DNA of 64,000 bases from Phocoena phocoena (lineage: Eukaryota > Chordata > Mammalia > Artiodactyla > Phocoenidae): the NCBI RefSeq assembly GCF_963924675.1, contig NC_089220.1:117072697-117136696 (forward strand). Direction: 5' to 3'. The notes beneath the pieces are model-generated. The model was given only the letters and a program-made list of their open reading frames with translations. It was not told where the DNA came from and did not search any database. Position numbers and translations under genes: made by a program. Below are positions 22,810 to 33,879 of this stretch, piece after piece (within the stretch, counting starts at the first letter, position 1; the number at the start of each line of letters is the position of its first letter).

Positions 22810-23060
22810 ATGTATACAGTTTCACTCATTCTTCAGCAAACATATTTTGAACTCTCACAATGTACACTAAGGATGTATAAGATTGAGTCCCTGTCCTCAC
22901 TGTAAATAGGAGGTCCTCCTCCTTGGTGGGTACCCCACAATTCAAGAACTGCCTACAGAGAACTGGAGGGCAATTCCTTAAGGACAGAGAGCCCTCAATC
23001 CATACTGAACAAGAACCTAGCACACAGCAACAGACAATAAATGACTCCTAAATGAACAAA
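22810..23060 (-). mobile_element. L2-like LINE fossil
   Basis: 'actcattcttcagcaaacat', 'attgagtccctgtcctcact' and 'gaacaagaacctagcacaca' are L2 3'-end wording, probably two overlapping fragments. Confidence 0.45.
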
Positions 23061-23529
23061 TTGTATTTCTGTTTATGATCTGTTAAACCTTCCTCTTAGT
23101 AGACGTTAACATGAAAAGGAAAAGAGATTGATACAGAATAATCACCTCACTCACTGGAGGAACAGAGACACTTGGTAGCAACACAGAAATATTTGGAAGG
23201 GAAAGCAAAAATTACAATTCCCATTATCATCATTCCATGGCAGGACTCAGTAGTGTTCTGCTTGTCATACAAAATCTCCCCATCTCTGAAAACCCCTGCA
23301 AAGGCTGTGGAAACGTCTCATTTTATCTTCTGTGATGGTTATGCTGCAAAATAATTATGTTTTAGACTGGAGTTTTTCAGTATGTGAAGTCAATTGCAGA
23401 AACCAGTATTTAGGGACACAGAATTTGAATAGTTAATGTGTGAAACAAAGACTTACCTTGAATTAAAAAGTAAGAATTTGTAACTCTGTCCCTAAGAACT
23501 ACAAAATTCTTCAGTTATAAACTAGGGTT

Positions 23530-23750
23530 TTTCAATCTTGGCACTATTGACATTTTGGACCAGTTAACTTTTGGTTGTGGTAGGCTGTATGCCCACCATT
23601 ATAAGATGTTTGGCAGCATTACTGGCCTCTACCCACTAGATCCCAGTAGCACCCCCCAACTGTGACAATCAAATGTATCTCTAGTCATTGACAAATGTTG
23701 GGTGGGGGTGTGTTTTAAAATCACCCTGGTTGAGAACCACTGAGATAAAC
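23530..23750. mobile_element. MER20-like DNA transposon fossil
   Basis: 'cttggcactattgacatttt', 'agtagcaccccccaactgtg' and the end 'cctggttgagaaccactgag' are characteristic of MER20, a hAT-type non-autonomous element. Confidence 0.82.
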
Positions 23751-23999
23751 AGTGGAATGAGAATTTTTTTCACAAAGGCTGTTAAAATAAGATATGGAAG
23801 AGGATATAAACCGTCACTCTTTTCACTCTAAATATGAGTCATTTTTAGATCATCAGATGACCATTTGAAGTTTTATCTGAAAAAAAAAAGATGATAATCA
23901 GTGCGCCTAAAGAAGAAATCTATAACCTAGAAGAATAAATAAACAAATGAACCAATGGATAGTTCATTAAGTGTTAACAGCATAAAATGAGCACAGGTA

Positions 24000-24105
24000 G
24001 GGACTTCCCTGGTGGCCCAGGGGTTAAGAATCCGCCTGGACCCAACGAGGACCCAACACAGCCAAAAATAAATAAATAAAATAAATTAAAAACAAACAAA
24101 CAAAC
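24000..24105 (+). mobile_element. Internally deleted CHR-type SINE (106 bp)
   Basis: The first ~40 bases of a long SINE ('GGGACTTCCCTGGTGGCCCAG' to 'AATCCGCCTG') join directly to its last segment ('GACCCAACACAGCC') and an AAATAAATAAAT tail. A perfect duplication aaatgagcacaggta lies at 23,985-23,999 and 24,106-24,120. Because the duplication is intact, the deletion probably predates insertion or arose during it. Confidence 0.92.
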
Positions 24106-24351
24106 AAATGAGCACAGGTAGCCTCACTACCACCTTCTAGATACAGTATTTGTGCATGGCAACTGTCAGAAGTCTTAGACTACCTAGAAATCTTCTATTT
24201 CACTGCTACAAAGTAGGATTCTTAATTTTTCCTCCTATTCTTATCTGAAAAAAATTGTCTCCTGTAGCATAGAGGGCAAGAATACTATTATCGCAGATAT
24301 CTACTGAGCATTTTGTAACCATAAGAGATTTTACTTAAATTCAGCAGGTCT

Positions 24352-24368
24352 GAAAAAAAAAAAAAAAA
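24352..24368 (+). mobile_element. Poly(A)-only insertion with target duplication
   Basis: A single G plus about 16-18 A's sits between identical 15-mers aaattcagcaggtct (24,337-24,351 and 24,369-24,383). Best read as a retro-insertion so truncated that only the tail remains. A plain tandem duplication with slippage is the alternative. Confidence 0.65.
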
Positions 24369-25399
24369 AAATTCAGCAGGTCTCCTAAAAGCTCCTTAAG
24401 GAAAGAACACAAAACAGACTCAAAAATATTAATTAAAATGCCTGGAGCCACAAAGCAAGCCGGGGATTCCTGAAGTTTACCTAAGACTCATTGCCATCAT
24501 CTCCCCAAAGGCCCAGATTTCACTTGTAAATATCTCTGTTTAGAAAAGGGCCAGATTTGCATTAATCTTAAATACTGTGATCTCACCAGTTTATAATATA
24601 TAATTATATATAAGTATAATACTAAACCTGTATAGAGCATGCAGCACTTTCCACAAAAAGTTATTCGTTTTAATTACAAAAGAAACATATGGTCATTGTA
24701 GAGAATATAAAAAACCTATTTTAAAAAAGACTGATTTTAATAATGATGTCTACTGTGTAATAATGAGGTATAGAAAAGCAAATGCAAAGGTAAAGATTAG
24801 CCAGTTGTTCAAGCAATGAAAAAGTAATTAATGGATTAATGTCCCCAAACACTTCAGTACTAAAGTCATGGATGGCTCTCTTTAGAATCAACCCATCAAT
24901 TCTGAGAATAAATTCTGGTTTCATAATAATTCTATTAGGCTAGTCAGATCTGTGCCACCCACGCTGGACAAAAAGACAAGAAGTGTGCATGTGTGTTTTG
25001 AATGGATTTGGTATTCCAGAGGAAACCAGTACATATAACAGAAACTGTCTTTCCCAGAGAAAAAATGGAGTACTTCCCTCAGAAGCAGAAATTAAAGAAA
25101 AAGTCACCTCTAATCTACTGTTTTGGTTTCATCATCTTATAGTCTAGACCTAAGAGATAACCAATCCTTAATAAACAAACAACTCTTCCCATGCGCTCTG
25201 AAGCTTCCCAGCCTCCCACTCCCAGCCCGCATCCCCAGGCCACCTCAGTTAGGTTCTAATGAGCCTTTTCAAAATCATATATGAAAGGGCTCATTCCAGT
25301 AAGTACAGGTCCTTCAGCACTAAACAGTGCAGGCTAAACTACCTGTTCTAGGAATATCTGGCCCTACTCCAGAGGAAGAGGAATAGAAAACAGTGATTA

Positions 25400-25769
25400 G
25401 GGGACTTCCCTGGTGGCGCAGTGGTTAAGAATCTACCTGACAATGCAGGGGGCTTGGATTCGATCCCTGGTCTGGGAAGATCCCACGTGCTGTGGAGCAA
25501 CTAGGCCTGTTCGCCACAACTACTGAGCCTGGGCTCCAGAGCCCGCAAGCCACAACTACTGAGCCCGCCTGCTGCAACTACTGAAGCCCGCGTGCCTAGA
25601 GCCCGTGCTCTTCAACAAGAGAAGCCACCGCAATGAGAAGCCCACACACTGCAACGAAGAGTAGCCCCTGCTCGCTGCAACTAGAGAAAGCCCACGCACA
25701 GCAATAAAGACCCAACGCAGCAAAAAATAAACTAAAAAAATTTTTTTTTAATTTCATTAAAAAAAAAAA
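25400..25769 (+). mobile_element. CHR-type SINE, long form
   Basis: Full-length copy, tail extended by T- and A-runs. Duplication aaaacagtgatta / aaaacagtgacta at 25,387-25,399 and about 25,770. Confidence 0.92.
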
Positions 25770-25782
25770 AAAACAGTGACTA

Positions 25783-27832
25783 TTCCAGTGTCCAGAAAGG
25801 CCAACCAAGGATCTCTTGTGTGGAGGCATAGGGTGGGGTGGTGGGGGAGGATAGTGATTGATTTGGAAAAAGAAAGTACCCCTAATTGTCTGAGACATCA
25901 AAGCAGAATGATAAAACTGGTGTGAAATGCCTGAAATTTCACTGAACTTCCAAGTATCTGAACAAATAACCAGAGTTAGGGGTTATGACATCTAATCTTG
26001 ACACTGCAGTGGACCAGCCATTCTACTATAAAATGGGTCTTAATATGTAGAAATCAAAGTTGCAGTATTCCAACATTACTATGTCTTTTCCAACACAAAA
26101 AAGGTATACAAGTCATAAAATGAGACTCAGGTGTACTGATCTACAATGAGTTTTAACTTTTACCTCTGTAAAACAGTTCAGCTCCTTTTTAGAGTGTCTG
26201 TCTTACTTTTCAATTCATTAGTAAGTATTAGAGGTCAGGTTCCTTGGAGAAAACCTCCAGGTCTCTTTAACATTCAAACCTAAAGCCCAAGACCCTTGAT
26301 ACGCTCAGAAGTTTTAAGAGAATAAAACTCTCACATCCAAATGAGATTTCACCTAATTGCTAATTACAATATCTTTAGTTACTGGCAATAATGAAAAGAA
26401 TGAGTCTTCTTCATCTATCCCTCCTCTCCTTCCCCTCTGTGGAAGGCCTCAACATTATGAATCATTTGGTCCTTGACGTATGGTTACTTCCACGGGGACA
26501 GATGACATTTAGCACAGGACATGTGAGGCTGTGGGAAAAGGGAAGTTCTTGGCCACAAGAACCAGGACAAAACCCCTGCCCTTGGGAAAAATTCCAAAAA
26601 TCTCTGAAATCCACTGCAAGGCAGTTAAATTTTTAACTTTAGAAAATCCCGTTATAAGAATACAAACCACAGCACAGAGTTAAAATAGGTTTTTGAAAAC
26701 TATACTATGAAGTTGCAAGATGATTATTTTCTGGCATTCATAAAAATCCATGCTAAGTGATGGTCTCCAGCATGAATATTTTCCCCTCTTGGGACTGGTT
26801 TAAGCTAACTTGGCTCTAAAATCTTTCACTATTCAAAGACGGAGAATATCATGATAATGGCTAACTTAACTGAGTGCTTACTATGTAATGCATTACTATC
26901 TATGTGCACTAGCTTATTACTTTTTACAACAATGCTATAAGCTCTACACAACATGAACTCTAAAATAAAAATTTTCTTTGGAGACTTTGAAAATCAATAC
27001 TAGTAGATTATTTGTTGCAACAACTTTTAAAAACTCATGAATCATTTTTAATGTGATAGAAATACTACGTAAGATATTAAAACCATCTAAAATGAAGATA
27101 TGAATAAAAGTATAACTACTTTAGAAAACTACTCTACTGTTCTGTCCTACTGGTCGTTACTGGGAAATCCATGAAAACCCAAAAGACCCTAAAAGGCTAT
27201 AATTCCTTAGATATTCCATCAAATAGCTTTATAATCCGCGCTAAAAGTCTTTCTGTTATGGTTTATTGCAAAGAGGGTGTTCTCCTCACAACTTACCCCA
27301 AATAGACGTAACCGAAGGTGCCCCACTTTCTGTAGGTTACATGGACATAGAACAGTTGAATGAGACACCCTTAACTATCCCTGGTGGTGAAGTTAATTAT
27401 AATTTAGTAAATTCGATAAAATTACCAACTTCAGGTCAAGTTACAAATGTGAGTGTATGCTTTGGAAAAATAAAATTAAGACAATAACATAATAAGAATG
27501 AAGATTAGTACTGAAATGTAGAAATTACCCTTCACACTGGCAAATTTACAATTTTGCCAACCTATTAAGAAAGGCTTTTATATTTACACATAAAAATATC
27601 AAAAAAAGAATGTATTCCTGACACAAAAACACCTTGGTTTTTACAGTTTCGAGAAATAATATTCTTCATATTTGGCTCTAAGAATAGTTATTTCTCTTAT
27701 ACAAAAGAAAAAGGACACATTTTAAAAAATAAATTTTTATTGTGACCATACCTCAAAACAGAGAGTTTCCAACTCTATTCTTAAGGAACAAATTTTTTCC
27801 AAGAGTAATTTCCATCATAATTTCTTGCACAG
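25783..27832. other. PTPN9 intron 1, no gene or clear repeat seen
   Basis: About 2 kb of mainly unique AT-rich DNA. Open frames at 26,391-26,636 and 27,266-27,487 are isolated, with no recognised relatives. About 26,860-26,950 may be a MIR fossil. Confidence 0.4.
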
Positions 27833-28144
27833 GGCTTCCCTGGTGGCGCAGTGGTTAAGAATCCGCCTGCCAGTGCAGGGAACACGGGTTTGAGCCCTGG
27901 TCTGGGAAGATCCCACATGCCGCGGAGCAACTAAGCCCGTGCACCACAACTACTGAGCCTGCGCTCTAGAGCCCGTGCTCCGCAACAAGAGAAGCCACCT
28001 CAGTGAGAAGCCCGCGCACTGCAATGAAGAGTTCTTCCCACTCGCCGCAACTAGAGGAAGCCCGCGCAGCAACGAAGACCAACACAGCCAAAAATAAATA
28101 AATAAATAAAGCAAATGCAAAATATATATTATAATAATAATAAA
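27833..28144 (+). mobile_element. CHR-type SINE, long form
   Basis: Starts 'GGCTTCCCTGGTGGCGCAG', lacks one internal 'CACAACTACTGA' unit. Perfect 16 bp duplication ataatttcttgcacag at 27,817-27,832 and 28,145-28,160. Confidence 0.94.
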
Positions 28145-28263
28145 ATAATTTCTTGCACAGGCTGTACAATATGTTTCTGCCAGCAATAAACAGGTCTGAG
28201 TAAAGGTTTTCCAAAATTTTTCCTGTCTGCATTTTTTAAATTATATTTTAAGAAGCATCATCA

Positions 28264-28548
28264 GGGCTTCCCTGGTTGCGCAGTGGTTAAGAATCTGCCT
28301 GCCAATGCAAGGGACACGGGTTCGAGCCCGGGTCTGGGAAGATCCCACATGCCGCGGAGCAACTAAGCGCGTGTGCCACAACTACTGAGGCTGCGCTCTA
28401 GAGCCCATGCTCTGCAACGAGAGAAGCCACTGCAATGAGAAACCCGCACACTGCAACGAAGAGTAGCCCCTGCTCGCCGCACCTAGAGAAAGCTGCACAC
28501 AGCAACGAAGACCCAACACAGCCATAAATAAATAATTTATTTTTTAAA
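28264..28548 (+). mobile_element. CHR-type SINE, long form
   Basis: Starts 'GGGCTTCCCTGGTTGCGCAG'. Flanked by aagcatcatca / aagcatcttca. Lies ~120 bp from the preceding copy in the same orientation. Confidence 0.92.
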
Positions 28549-28689
28549 AAAGCATCTTCAAAATCAAACACACATATCAACACCAAACCCCACAAAATTA
28601 GCTATCATACACCCATGTAGGCATCTTATTAAACTGGTTAATTGCTTCATGAGATGTAAGGTAGTTAGTGTAATAGAGGGAACATTTGC

Positions 28690-28920
28690 AGTGGAGGCAG
28701 AATAACTTAGAGCTGGGTGGAAATCTTGGCTCCATCACTTGCTAGCTATGTGAACTTGGGCAATTTCCTCCTCTCAGTCTGAGTTTCCTCGTTTGCAAAA
28801 TGAGATAATTATTCCAATCTTATGAGGATTAACTGTATGTGAAATGCCCAGCACAGAGCCTGACTCAAAGCAGGAGCACAGGAAACAATTACTATTATTA
28901 CTCTGTTGTCATTCATGTAA
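28690..28920. repeat. MIR-like SINE fossil
   Basis: 'gtggaggcagaataacttag', 'ctagctatgtgaacttgggc' and 'agtttcctcgtttgcaaaat' are MIR core phrases in plus orientation. Confidence 0.7.
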
Positions 28921-29129
28921 ACTTTTTAAAGGCAAAGCATACATTTTTCTTGTAACTCAACTGTAGGCTTTATAATATTGAGAACTGAAAAATTAAAGGC
29001 AAGAAACATCATAAGTTACAAAGGACTTGGTATAATATCAGTTCAGCACATGCCTAGATAGGAAATGAAACTATGAAGTAATAATGATGACCTTAAAAAC
29101 ATATATAAAAATAAGGAACATCCTTATTT

Positions 29130-29458
29130 TTTTAATTATTTATTTATTTTTGGCTGCATTGGGTCTTCATTGCTGCGTGCAGGCTTCCTCTAGTTGCGGC
29201 GAGTGGGGGCTAGTCTTTGTTGCGGTGTGCGGGCTTCTCATTGCAGTGGCTTCTCTTGTTGTGGAGCACAGGCTCTAGGCGCGCGGGCTTCAGTAGTTGT
29301 AGCACACAGGCTCATGGGCTCTAGAGTGCAGACTCAGTAGTTGTGGCACACGGGCTTAGTTGCTCCGCGGCATGTGGGATCTTCCCGGACCAGGGCTCAA
29401 ACCCGTGTCCCCTGCATTGGAAGGCGGATTCTTAACCACTGCACCACCAGGGAAGCCC
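29130..29458 (-). mobile_element. CHR-type SINE, long form
   Basis: Minus-strand full copy. Duplication tccttattt at 29,121-29,129 and 29,462-29,470. Confidence 0.92.
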
Positions 29459-29534
29459 CCGTCCTTATTTGTATAAGCCACTCTGAAAGGAGACGACGCT
29501 GTCTATGTACAAATCTCATATAGAACTACTTTTC

Positions 29535-30260
29535 ATCCCACAAGTACTTCCTGAACGTCCACTGAGTGCCAGTCATTATGACTGGCAATGTGCGTATGAT
29601 GGTGAGCAAATGCAGACACAGTTCCAAGCCTCACGGAGCTTCCAGTCATACAATCATACAAATAGTGTAAACTTGTGATAAGTGATATAAAGGACAGTAC
29701 ATGGTACTCTGAGAGCCAGCAGCAGATCTAACCTAATTGGGGAGATCAAGGAACACCTTCCCGAGGAAGTGGAAGCTGGGAGCTGAAGGATGAAGAGGGA
29801 GTTACCAGTGGAGGGTATTTCCAGAGAGAGGAAAGCAACTTGTGCAAAGACCCTGTAACAGAAGGAAACAGGCAAGAATGCAGGACCAAAAGGCCAGTGT
29901 GCCTGGAGCAAAGATGAAGTGTGAGAATTAGCTAGGGATCTAAACCGCACAAGGGCTGAGGCATTGTAGACCATATTCAAGAGCTGTAACAATCATTCAA
30001 GAGCTGTCAATCCCAAGAGCGATGAAAAGCCACTGAGGGTTTTATGAATGCTTATTTTGGTGGCAGGTAGGCCAAAGGGAAGATGCAATCAGATTTGCAG
30101 TTTGCCTTTGGTTTCTCGAATAAGAGCTAAGGAATGCAGATGGATCAAGTAGGAAACAAAAATTCTGTCAGGATATGACAGTGCTTGATGATAATGGTGG
30201 TGGTGGTGGAAGAAGTCAAAGAGTTCAGGAGATATTCAGGAAAACCTGATGATGTATATA
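29535..30260 (-). mobile_element. L2 LINE, minus strand
   Basis: Antisense L2 3'-region wording: 'caagtacttcctgaacgtcc', 'ttccaagcctcacggagctt', 'aaggccagtgtgcctggagc', 'gaaaagccactgagggtttt'. A short (TGG)n run lies at about 30,197-30,210. Too decayed for a frame. Confidence 0.65.
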
Positions 30261-30717
30261 ATACACAGGGGCTGAGGGAGAACAAAGTATCCAAGAAAAC
30301 TTTTGGGTTTATGATTTGCATGACTGTATAGAAAGAGGTACCATTTGAGAGGGATCTGCTCCAGAAACATCTTTAAAGCAGTTTACACAGTGCACAAAGG
30401 GTCTGAAACTGTGTTAATCCAGTTTGATCCCCTACTTTACCCATGAAATAGGATTCCAAAAGATTTTTTCTATTTCCAAAAATCAAACTGACTCTCAAAT
30501 GTACAAGATTTTTCCAACACTGAAGATATTTCAAAGATTCTGCCACAAGCTTTGAAATCAACTCCAAATGAGATCTAAAACTGGTTTGAACAATGAGGCA
30601 GCATTATGGAATGAATATGTCATTTCCCATGACAACTACTTTGATAAGACTAACATGCATTTGTTGTTGTTTAGTTTAGATATTTTAAAGAAATCTTAAC
30701 AGTTAAGAGTACTCTCA

Positions 30718-30725
30718 AAAAAAAA
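30718..30725 (+). mobile_element. Poly(A)-only insertion with target duplication (second case)
   Basis: An A-run of about 8-11 lies between two identical 13-mers aagagtactctca (30,705-30,717 and 30,726-30,738). Same architecture as the site at 24,352. It could also be a small tandem duplication. Confidence 0.55.
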
Positions 30726-31073
30726 AAGAGTACTCTCATGTGATATTAAACTAAAATATGAAATTTTATCTGGCATTACCACAATTGGAATTATGCTTTT
30801 ATGTTTGTGTTTCAACATTCTGAAGTGCCTGTAGAAACCTTGGTATTTTGTAGGAAAACATATGGTTAAAAAAACTCCACATAACTTCTTGATCTTAATA
30901 TACATATATTTTACTATTTCCATCCAGTCCTTGTTAATTCCCAGCACATTCATTCGATGTAAAAGATTTTTACTAAACACAGTTGCATACATGTATACAC
31001 ACATACATATACAGAGTAAAGCTAATACTTTATCAATACTATGAATACTTTAATATTTACTTTTCTCAGTTTT

Positions 31074-31291
31074 TTGTTTTTTTTTTTTTTTTTCTTTTTG
31101 CAGTACGCGGGCCTCTCACTGTTGTGGCCTCTCCCGTTGCGGAGCACAGGCTCCGGACGCGCAGGCTCAGCGGCCATGGCTCACGGGCCCAGCCGCTCCG
31201 CGGCATATGGGATCCTCCCGGACCGGGGCACGAACCCGCGTCCCCTGCATCGGCAGGCAGACTCTCAACCACTGCGCCACCAGGGAAGCCC
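31074..31291 (-). mobile_element. Young CHR-type SINE subfamily
   Basis: Minus-strand young copy with a T-run tail on the plus strand. Perfect 16 bp duplication tacttttctcagtttt at 31,058-31,073 and 31,292-31,307. Confidence 0.95.
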
Positions 31292-31307
31292 TACTTTTCT
31301 CAGTTTT

Positions 31308-32380
31308 AATTTTTTAACTCACACCCACATGGCATTTTCATAGTGGAATACTGATTCCCTCAAGTCTTAGAAACATAAAAACTTCAAATCTGACTAGCCC
31401 TAGAAAAAGAAGTGAAAGAGTTTTGCCCCTTTAAAAATCAACCGAACACCATCACACCTTAGTGCTGAAGTACTGATAGTATTTCCCTAATTTTGGCAAG
31501 GTGGGCTCCTTGGCCACCTGCTTGGACTAGGCCCTGACTAGCATTTTATTAACATTAATTTCAGTTACCGGGATATTACTACTGCTTATACAGAGCAGCA
31601 GATTTTTTTTTCCCCATGCTGATTTTATCTCTAGGCGTCAAAAGAACAGACTGTGGTCTGAAGCCAAATATGAAAAATGTCATCTCCACAAATGAGGAGA
31701 AAAGTCAAGCGTTTTTTAAAAATCAGGTCTTAAGCCCATTAACCAATATTAGTTTGTAAAACCAGACTGTCTCCACACGAGAGACTGTACTACCAAATGT
31801 GGTCCTTTGGGAGCAAGGGCTGGCAAGCTTGAAATGGGTTACCAGCATAGTTCACCTTTTTCTTATTTTAGGGGTTTTTTTGTTTGTTTGTTTTGTTTTT
31901 AAACAAATCAGACCATGGCTATATTTATTTGAGCATGGGTGTGGGCAGTATCAAGGAAGAGACAGCGAAAAGACTTTAGGGTTCCAATCTCAGCTAACAA
32001 GACTTTCCTACCATCCTCAGAAGGAGTGGTCCATGTCTCCCCAACAGGAATGTGGGCGAGGGAAAGTTATAAAGGCCCTAAGGTCTTCCCTTACCCAAGC
32101 CCCCCAAATGACACGACAAACCACTTCCTTCTGGGAACTGAAAGTCTTAAGCTTTAAGGGACAATGGAGCTCAATGTAGGCTTCAGAAAGATGGAGACAG
32201 TGAGATGAGATGCGGGGAGGGAAGTGGGGGTGAGGGGATGCGTCCAGCGGCAGAGAGCTAAAGAGGGCGGTCAAGGCTAGGGACTTCGGGAGCCTGAGAA
32301 GGCCTGGATCTTCCAGAATCTGTCCAAGTAGGCCACAGCCCTCTAAGAAGCCCGAGGGGCTCGTCTGAAAATCTAGGGCA
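31308..32380. other. PTPN9 intron 1, region next to exon 1
   Basis: Unique sequence rising in GC towards the CpG island. A 126-codon plus-strand frame (31,799-32,179) and a 154-codon minus-strand frame (32,017-32,481) overlap each other, are open by composition and resemble nothing I know. Confidence 0.4.
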
Positions 32381-32847
32381 TCTATGGACCCAGTGCCTAT
32401 CACTGTCCTGGGGAGGGGAGACAGTCCCCGCAGGAATCCGGCCCCCAAAGTGGGGCTTTTCCTGCCCTTAAAAAACCACAAACCCTCACGGAATGAAGCA
32501 AAACACGTACAGGGATGGCAGGGCCGGAGGCAAAGTAGGTGTTCTGCAAACGTCGGGGGCGGGGAGATGTTGGCAGAGGTAAAGGGAGGCCCCCAATTCG
32601 AGAAACTTTAATCATCACCGGAATAGGGGAGGGGGCAATATGCGACCGGTAAGCAGCAAACAGAAGAGGCCGGGAGCGAGAGCAGTGACCAGCAGCGCCC
32701 CCCGGCTTCGGGGGATGACGGCCTGGGGCGCGGCCGCCGGGGGCGGGGGGTTGGAGGCCACCGCGGACCCCCGGCCGCGAAGAGCACAGCCGGGCTAGGC
32801 CTGAGGTGTCGGGACACACCCACCGCCGCGGCCGCAGCCCCGCTTAC

Positions 32848-32910
32848 CTGCTCCTCCTCCGGGGTCAGCTCCGGCGCCATGTCGGGCTGGGGCGCGGTCG
32901 TGGGCTCCAT
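32848..32910 (-). CDS. PTPN9: PTPN9 coding exon 1 (N-terminus of protein tyrosine phosphatase MEG2)
   Basis: The start codon at 32,910 sits in a good context (GGCGGGATGG). It opens 21 codons, MEPTTAPQPD followed by MAPELTPEEEQ, then a clean donor CAG/GTAAGC at 32,848/32,847. This matches the human PTPN9 N-terminus as I recall it, with two substitutions (Ala4 to Thr, Arg8 to Gln). PTPN9 is a cytosolic, vesicle-associated tyrosine phosphatase of ~593 residues, with an N-terminal CRAL-TRIO/Sec14 lipid-binding domain and a C-terminal catalytic domain. Only the tail ahead of the Sec14 domain is encoded here. The remaining exons lie to the left of the window: I saw none in the ~32.8 kb of intron 1. 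Gene order next to SNUPN, on the same strand, supports the call. Confidence 0.9.
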
Positions 32911-33600
32911 CCCGCCACCGCCGTCGCCGCCGCCGCTCCCGCCGGCGAACAGAAGTCGCCCGGGAGCGCGGGGAGCCCGGTGCGGTGGGCCTCCGCTTCC
33001 GCGTGCCCGCGTCTCAGCAGCCCGGGGCCGGCTCGCGCATAGCTAGGCCGGCGGGGCCCGGCGCCCGCAGCGGCCGCAAACGCCGCTTCTGTTTCCTTAA
33101 GAAAAAGCTCTCAGAACTGTCGCTCTCTTCTGGGCGGAAATCCTTTTTTATTTTCTTCGTTCCGTTCCTCACACTCCCCCACCTCTCCCGGAAAAAAAAA
33201 AAAAAAATAGTGCAGGCAAGGAGCTAATCGGGATTAAAAAAAGGAAACGTGAAATCGAGAACTTTCTAAGCCCAGAACGAAGGGCCGCGGGGGAAATTTT
33301 CGGAAGGCCCCCGGCCTCCTCGGCGTCCAGCTTCCTCGGCGGCACTCCGGCTCCTGCAGGAGTCCTCGGGGATGCGGGGCCCTGCGACCTGCGCTGCAGC
33401 CTCTCAGCCCCGTTCCTCAAAAGCCGCGGTGACGGGAGGGAGGGAGGGAGCGAGGGAAACGCGCCCCCCTCCCGGCTCAAGGCCAGTGCTGCGGCCGCAC
33501 TGCGTCCGCCCGAGCCCCCCGCGGCTCCATTGAGAAACTGAGCGTCTCATTCACAAACAGGCGACGAAAAGGGCCCGGCAGTGCTCGGACGCAGCCCGGG

Positions 33601-33730
33601 AGGGGGAGACAGAGAGGAGCCCGGGGGCGGGGGCAGCGGAGCTAGAGGAGGGGGACGCCAAGAGGAGGGGGCGGGGGAGGCCGGCGGGGGGAGGGGAGGC
33701 CCAGAGGAACCAGGGCGGGGGAGGGGCTTC
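33601..33730 (+). promoter_or_regulatory. G-run cluster with quadruplex potential, upstream of PTPN9
   Basis: At least eight separate G-runs of 4-6 occur within 130 bases on the plus strand, which is the non-template strand's complement for PTPN9. Spacing is short enough for several alternative G-quadruplexes. This is a sequence property; function is inference. Confidence 0.55.
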
Positions 33731-33879
33731 GGCGACTGGAGGAGCGTGGAGCGAAAAAAAAAGGAAGAGTTTCAAGAGGTTAAGCTCCGTGGAGGAGGGA
33801 AAAAATGCATGTGTTTGAAAACTAGCTGCCCACGGACACCTGGCCTGGGGTTACTTGCTACTACCACTTACTTGTGAGG

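Larger units (their letters stand above)
32390..33770. promoter_or_regulatory. PTPN9: CpG island and promoter of PTPN9
   Basis: The stretch is strongly GC-rich with abundant unsuppressed CpG, unlike both flanks. It contains several GC boxes ('ggggcgggg'-like) and no evident TATA box, as expected for a broadly expressed gene. It spans the first coding exon and its 5' UTR (transcription towards lower coordinates). The upstream edge, 33,600-33,730, has many runs of four or more G's. Confidence 0.85.

Noticed and set aside
27266..27487. 73-codon plus-strand frame
   Set aside because: Unremarkable AT-rich intron context with no supporting feature.
31799..32179. 126-codon plus-strand frame
   Set aside because: No recognised protein, no splice or promoter logic, and the first third is hydrophobic only from a T-rich tract.
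32017..32481. 154-codon minus-strand frame next to PTPN9 exon 1
   Set aside because: Downstream of the exon 1 donor and so intronic; it overlaps an open frame on the other strand. Low-stop composition near a CpG island is enough to explain it.
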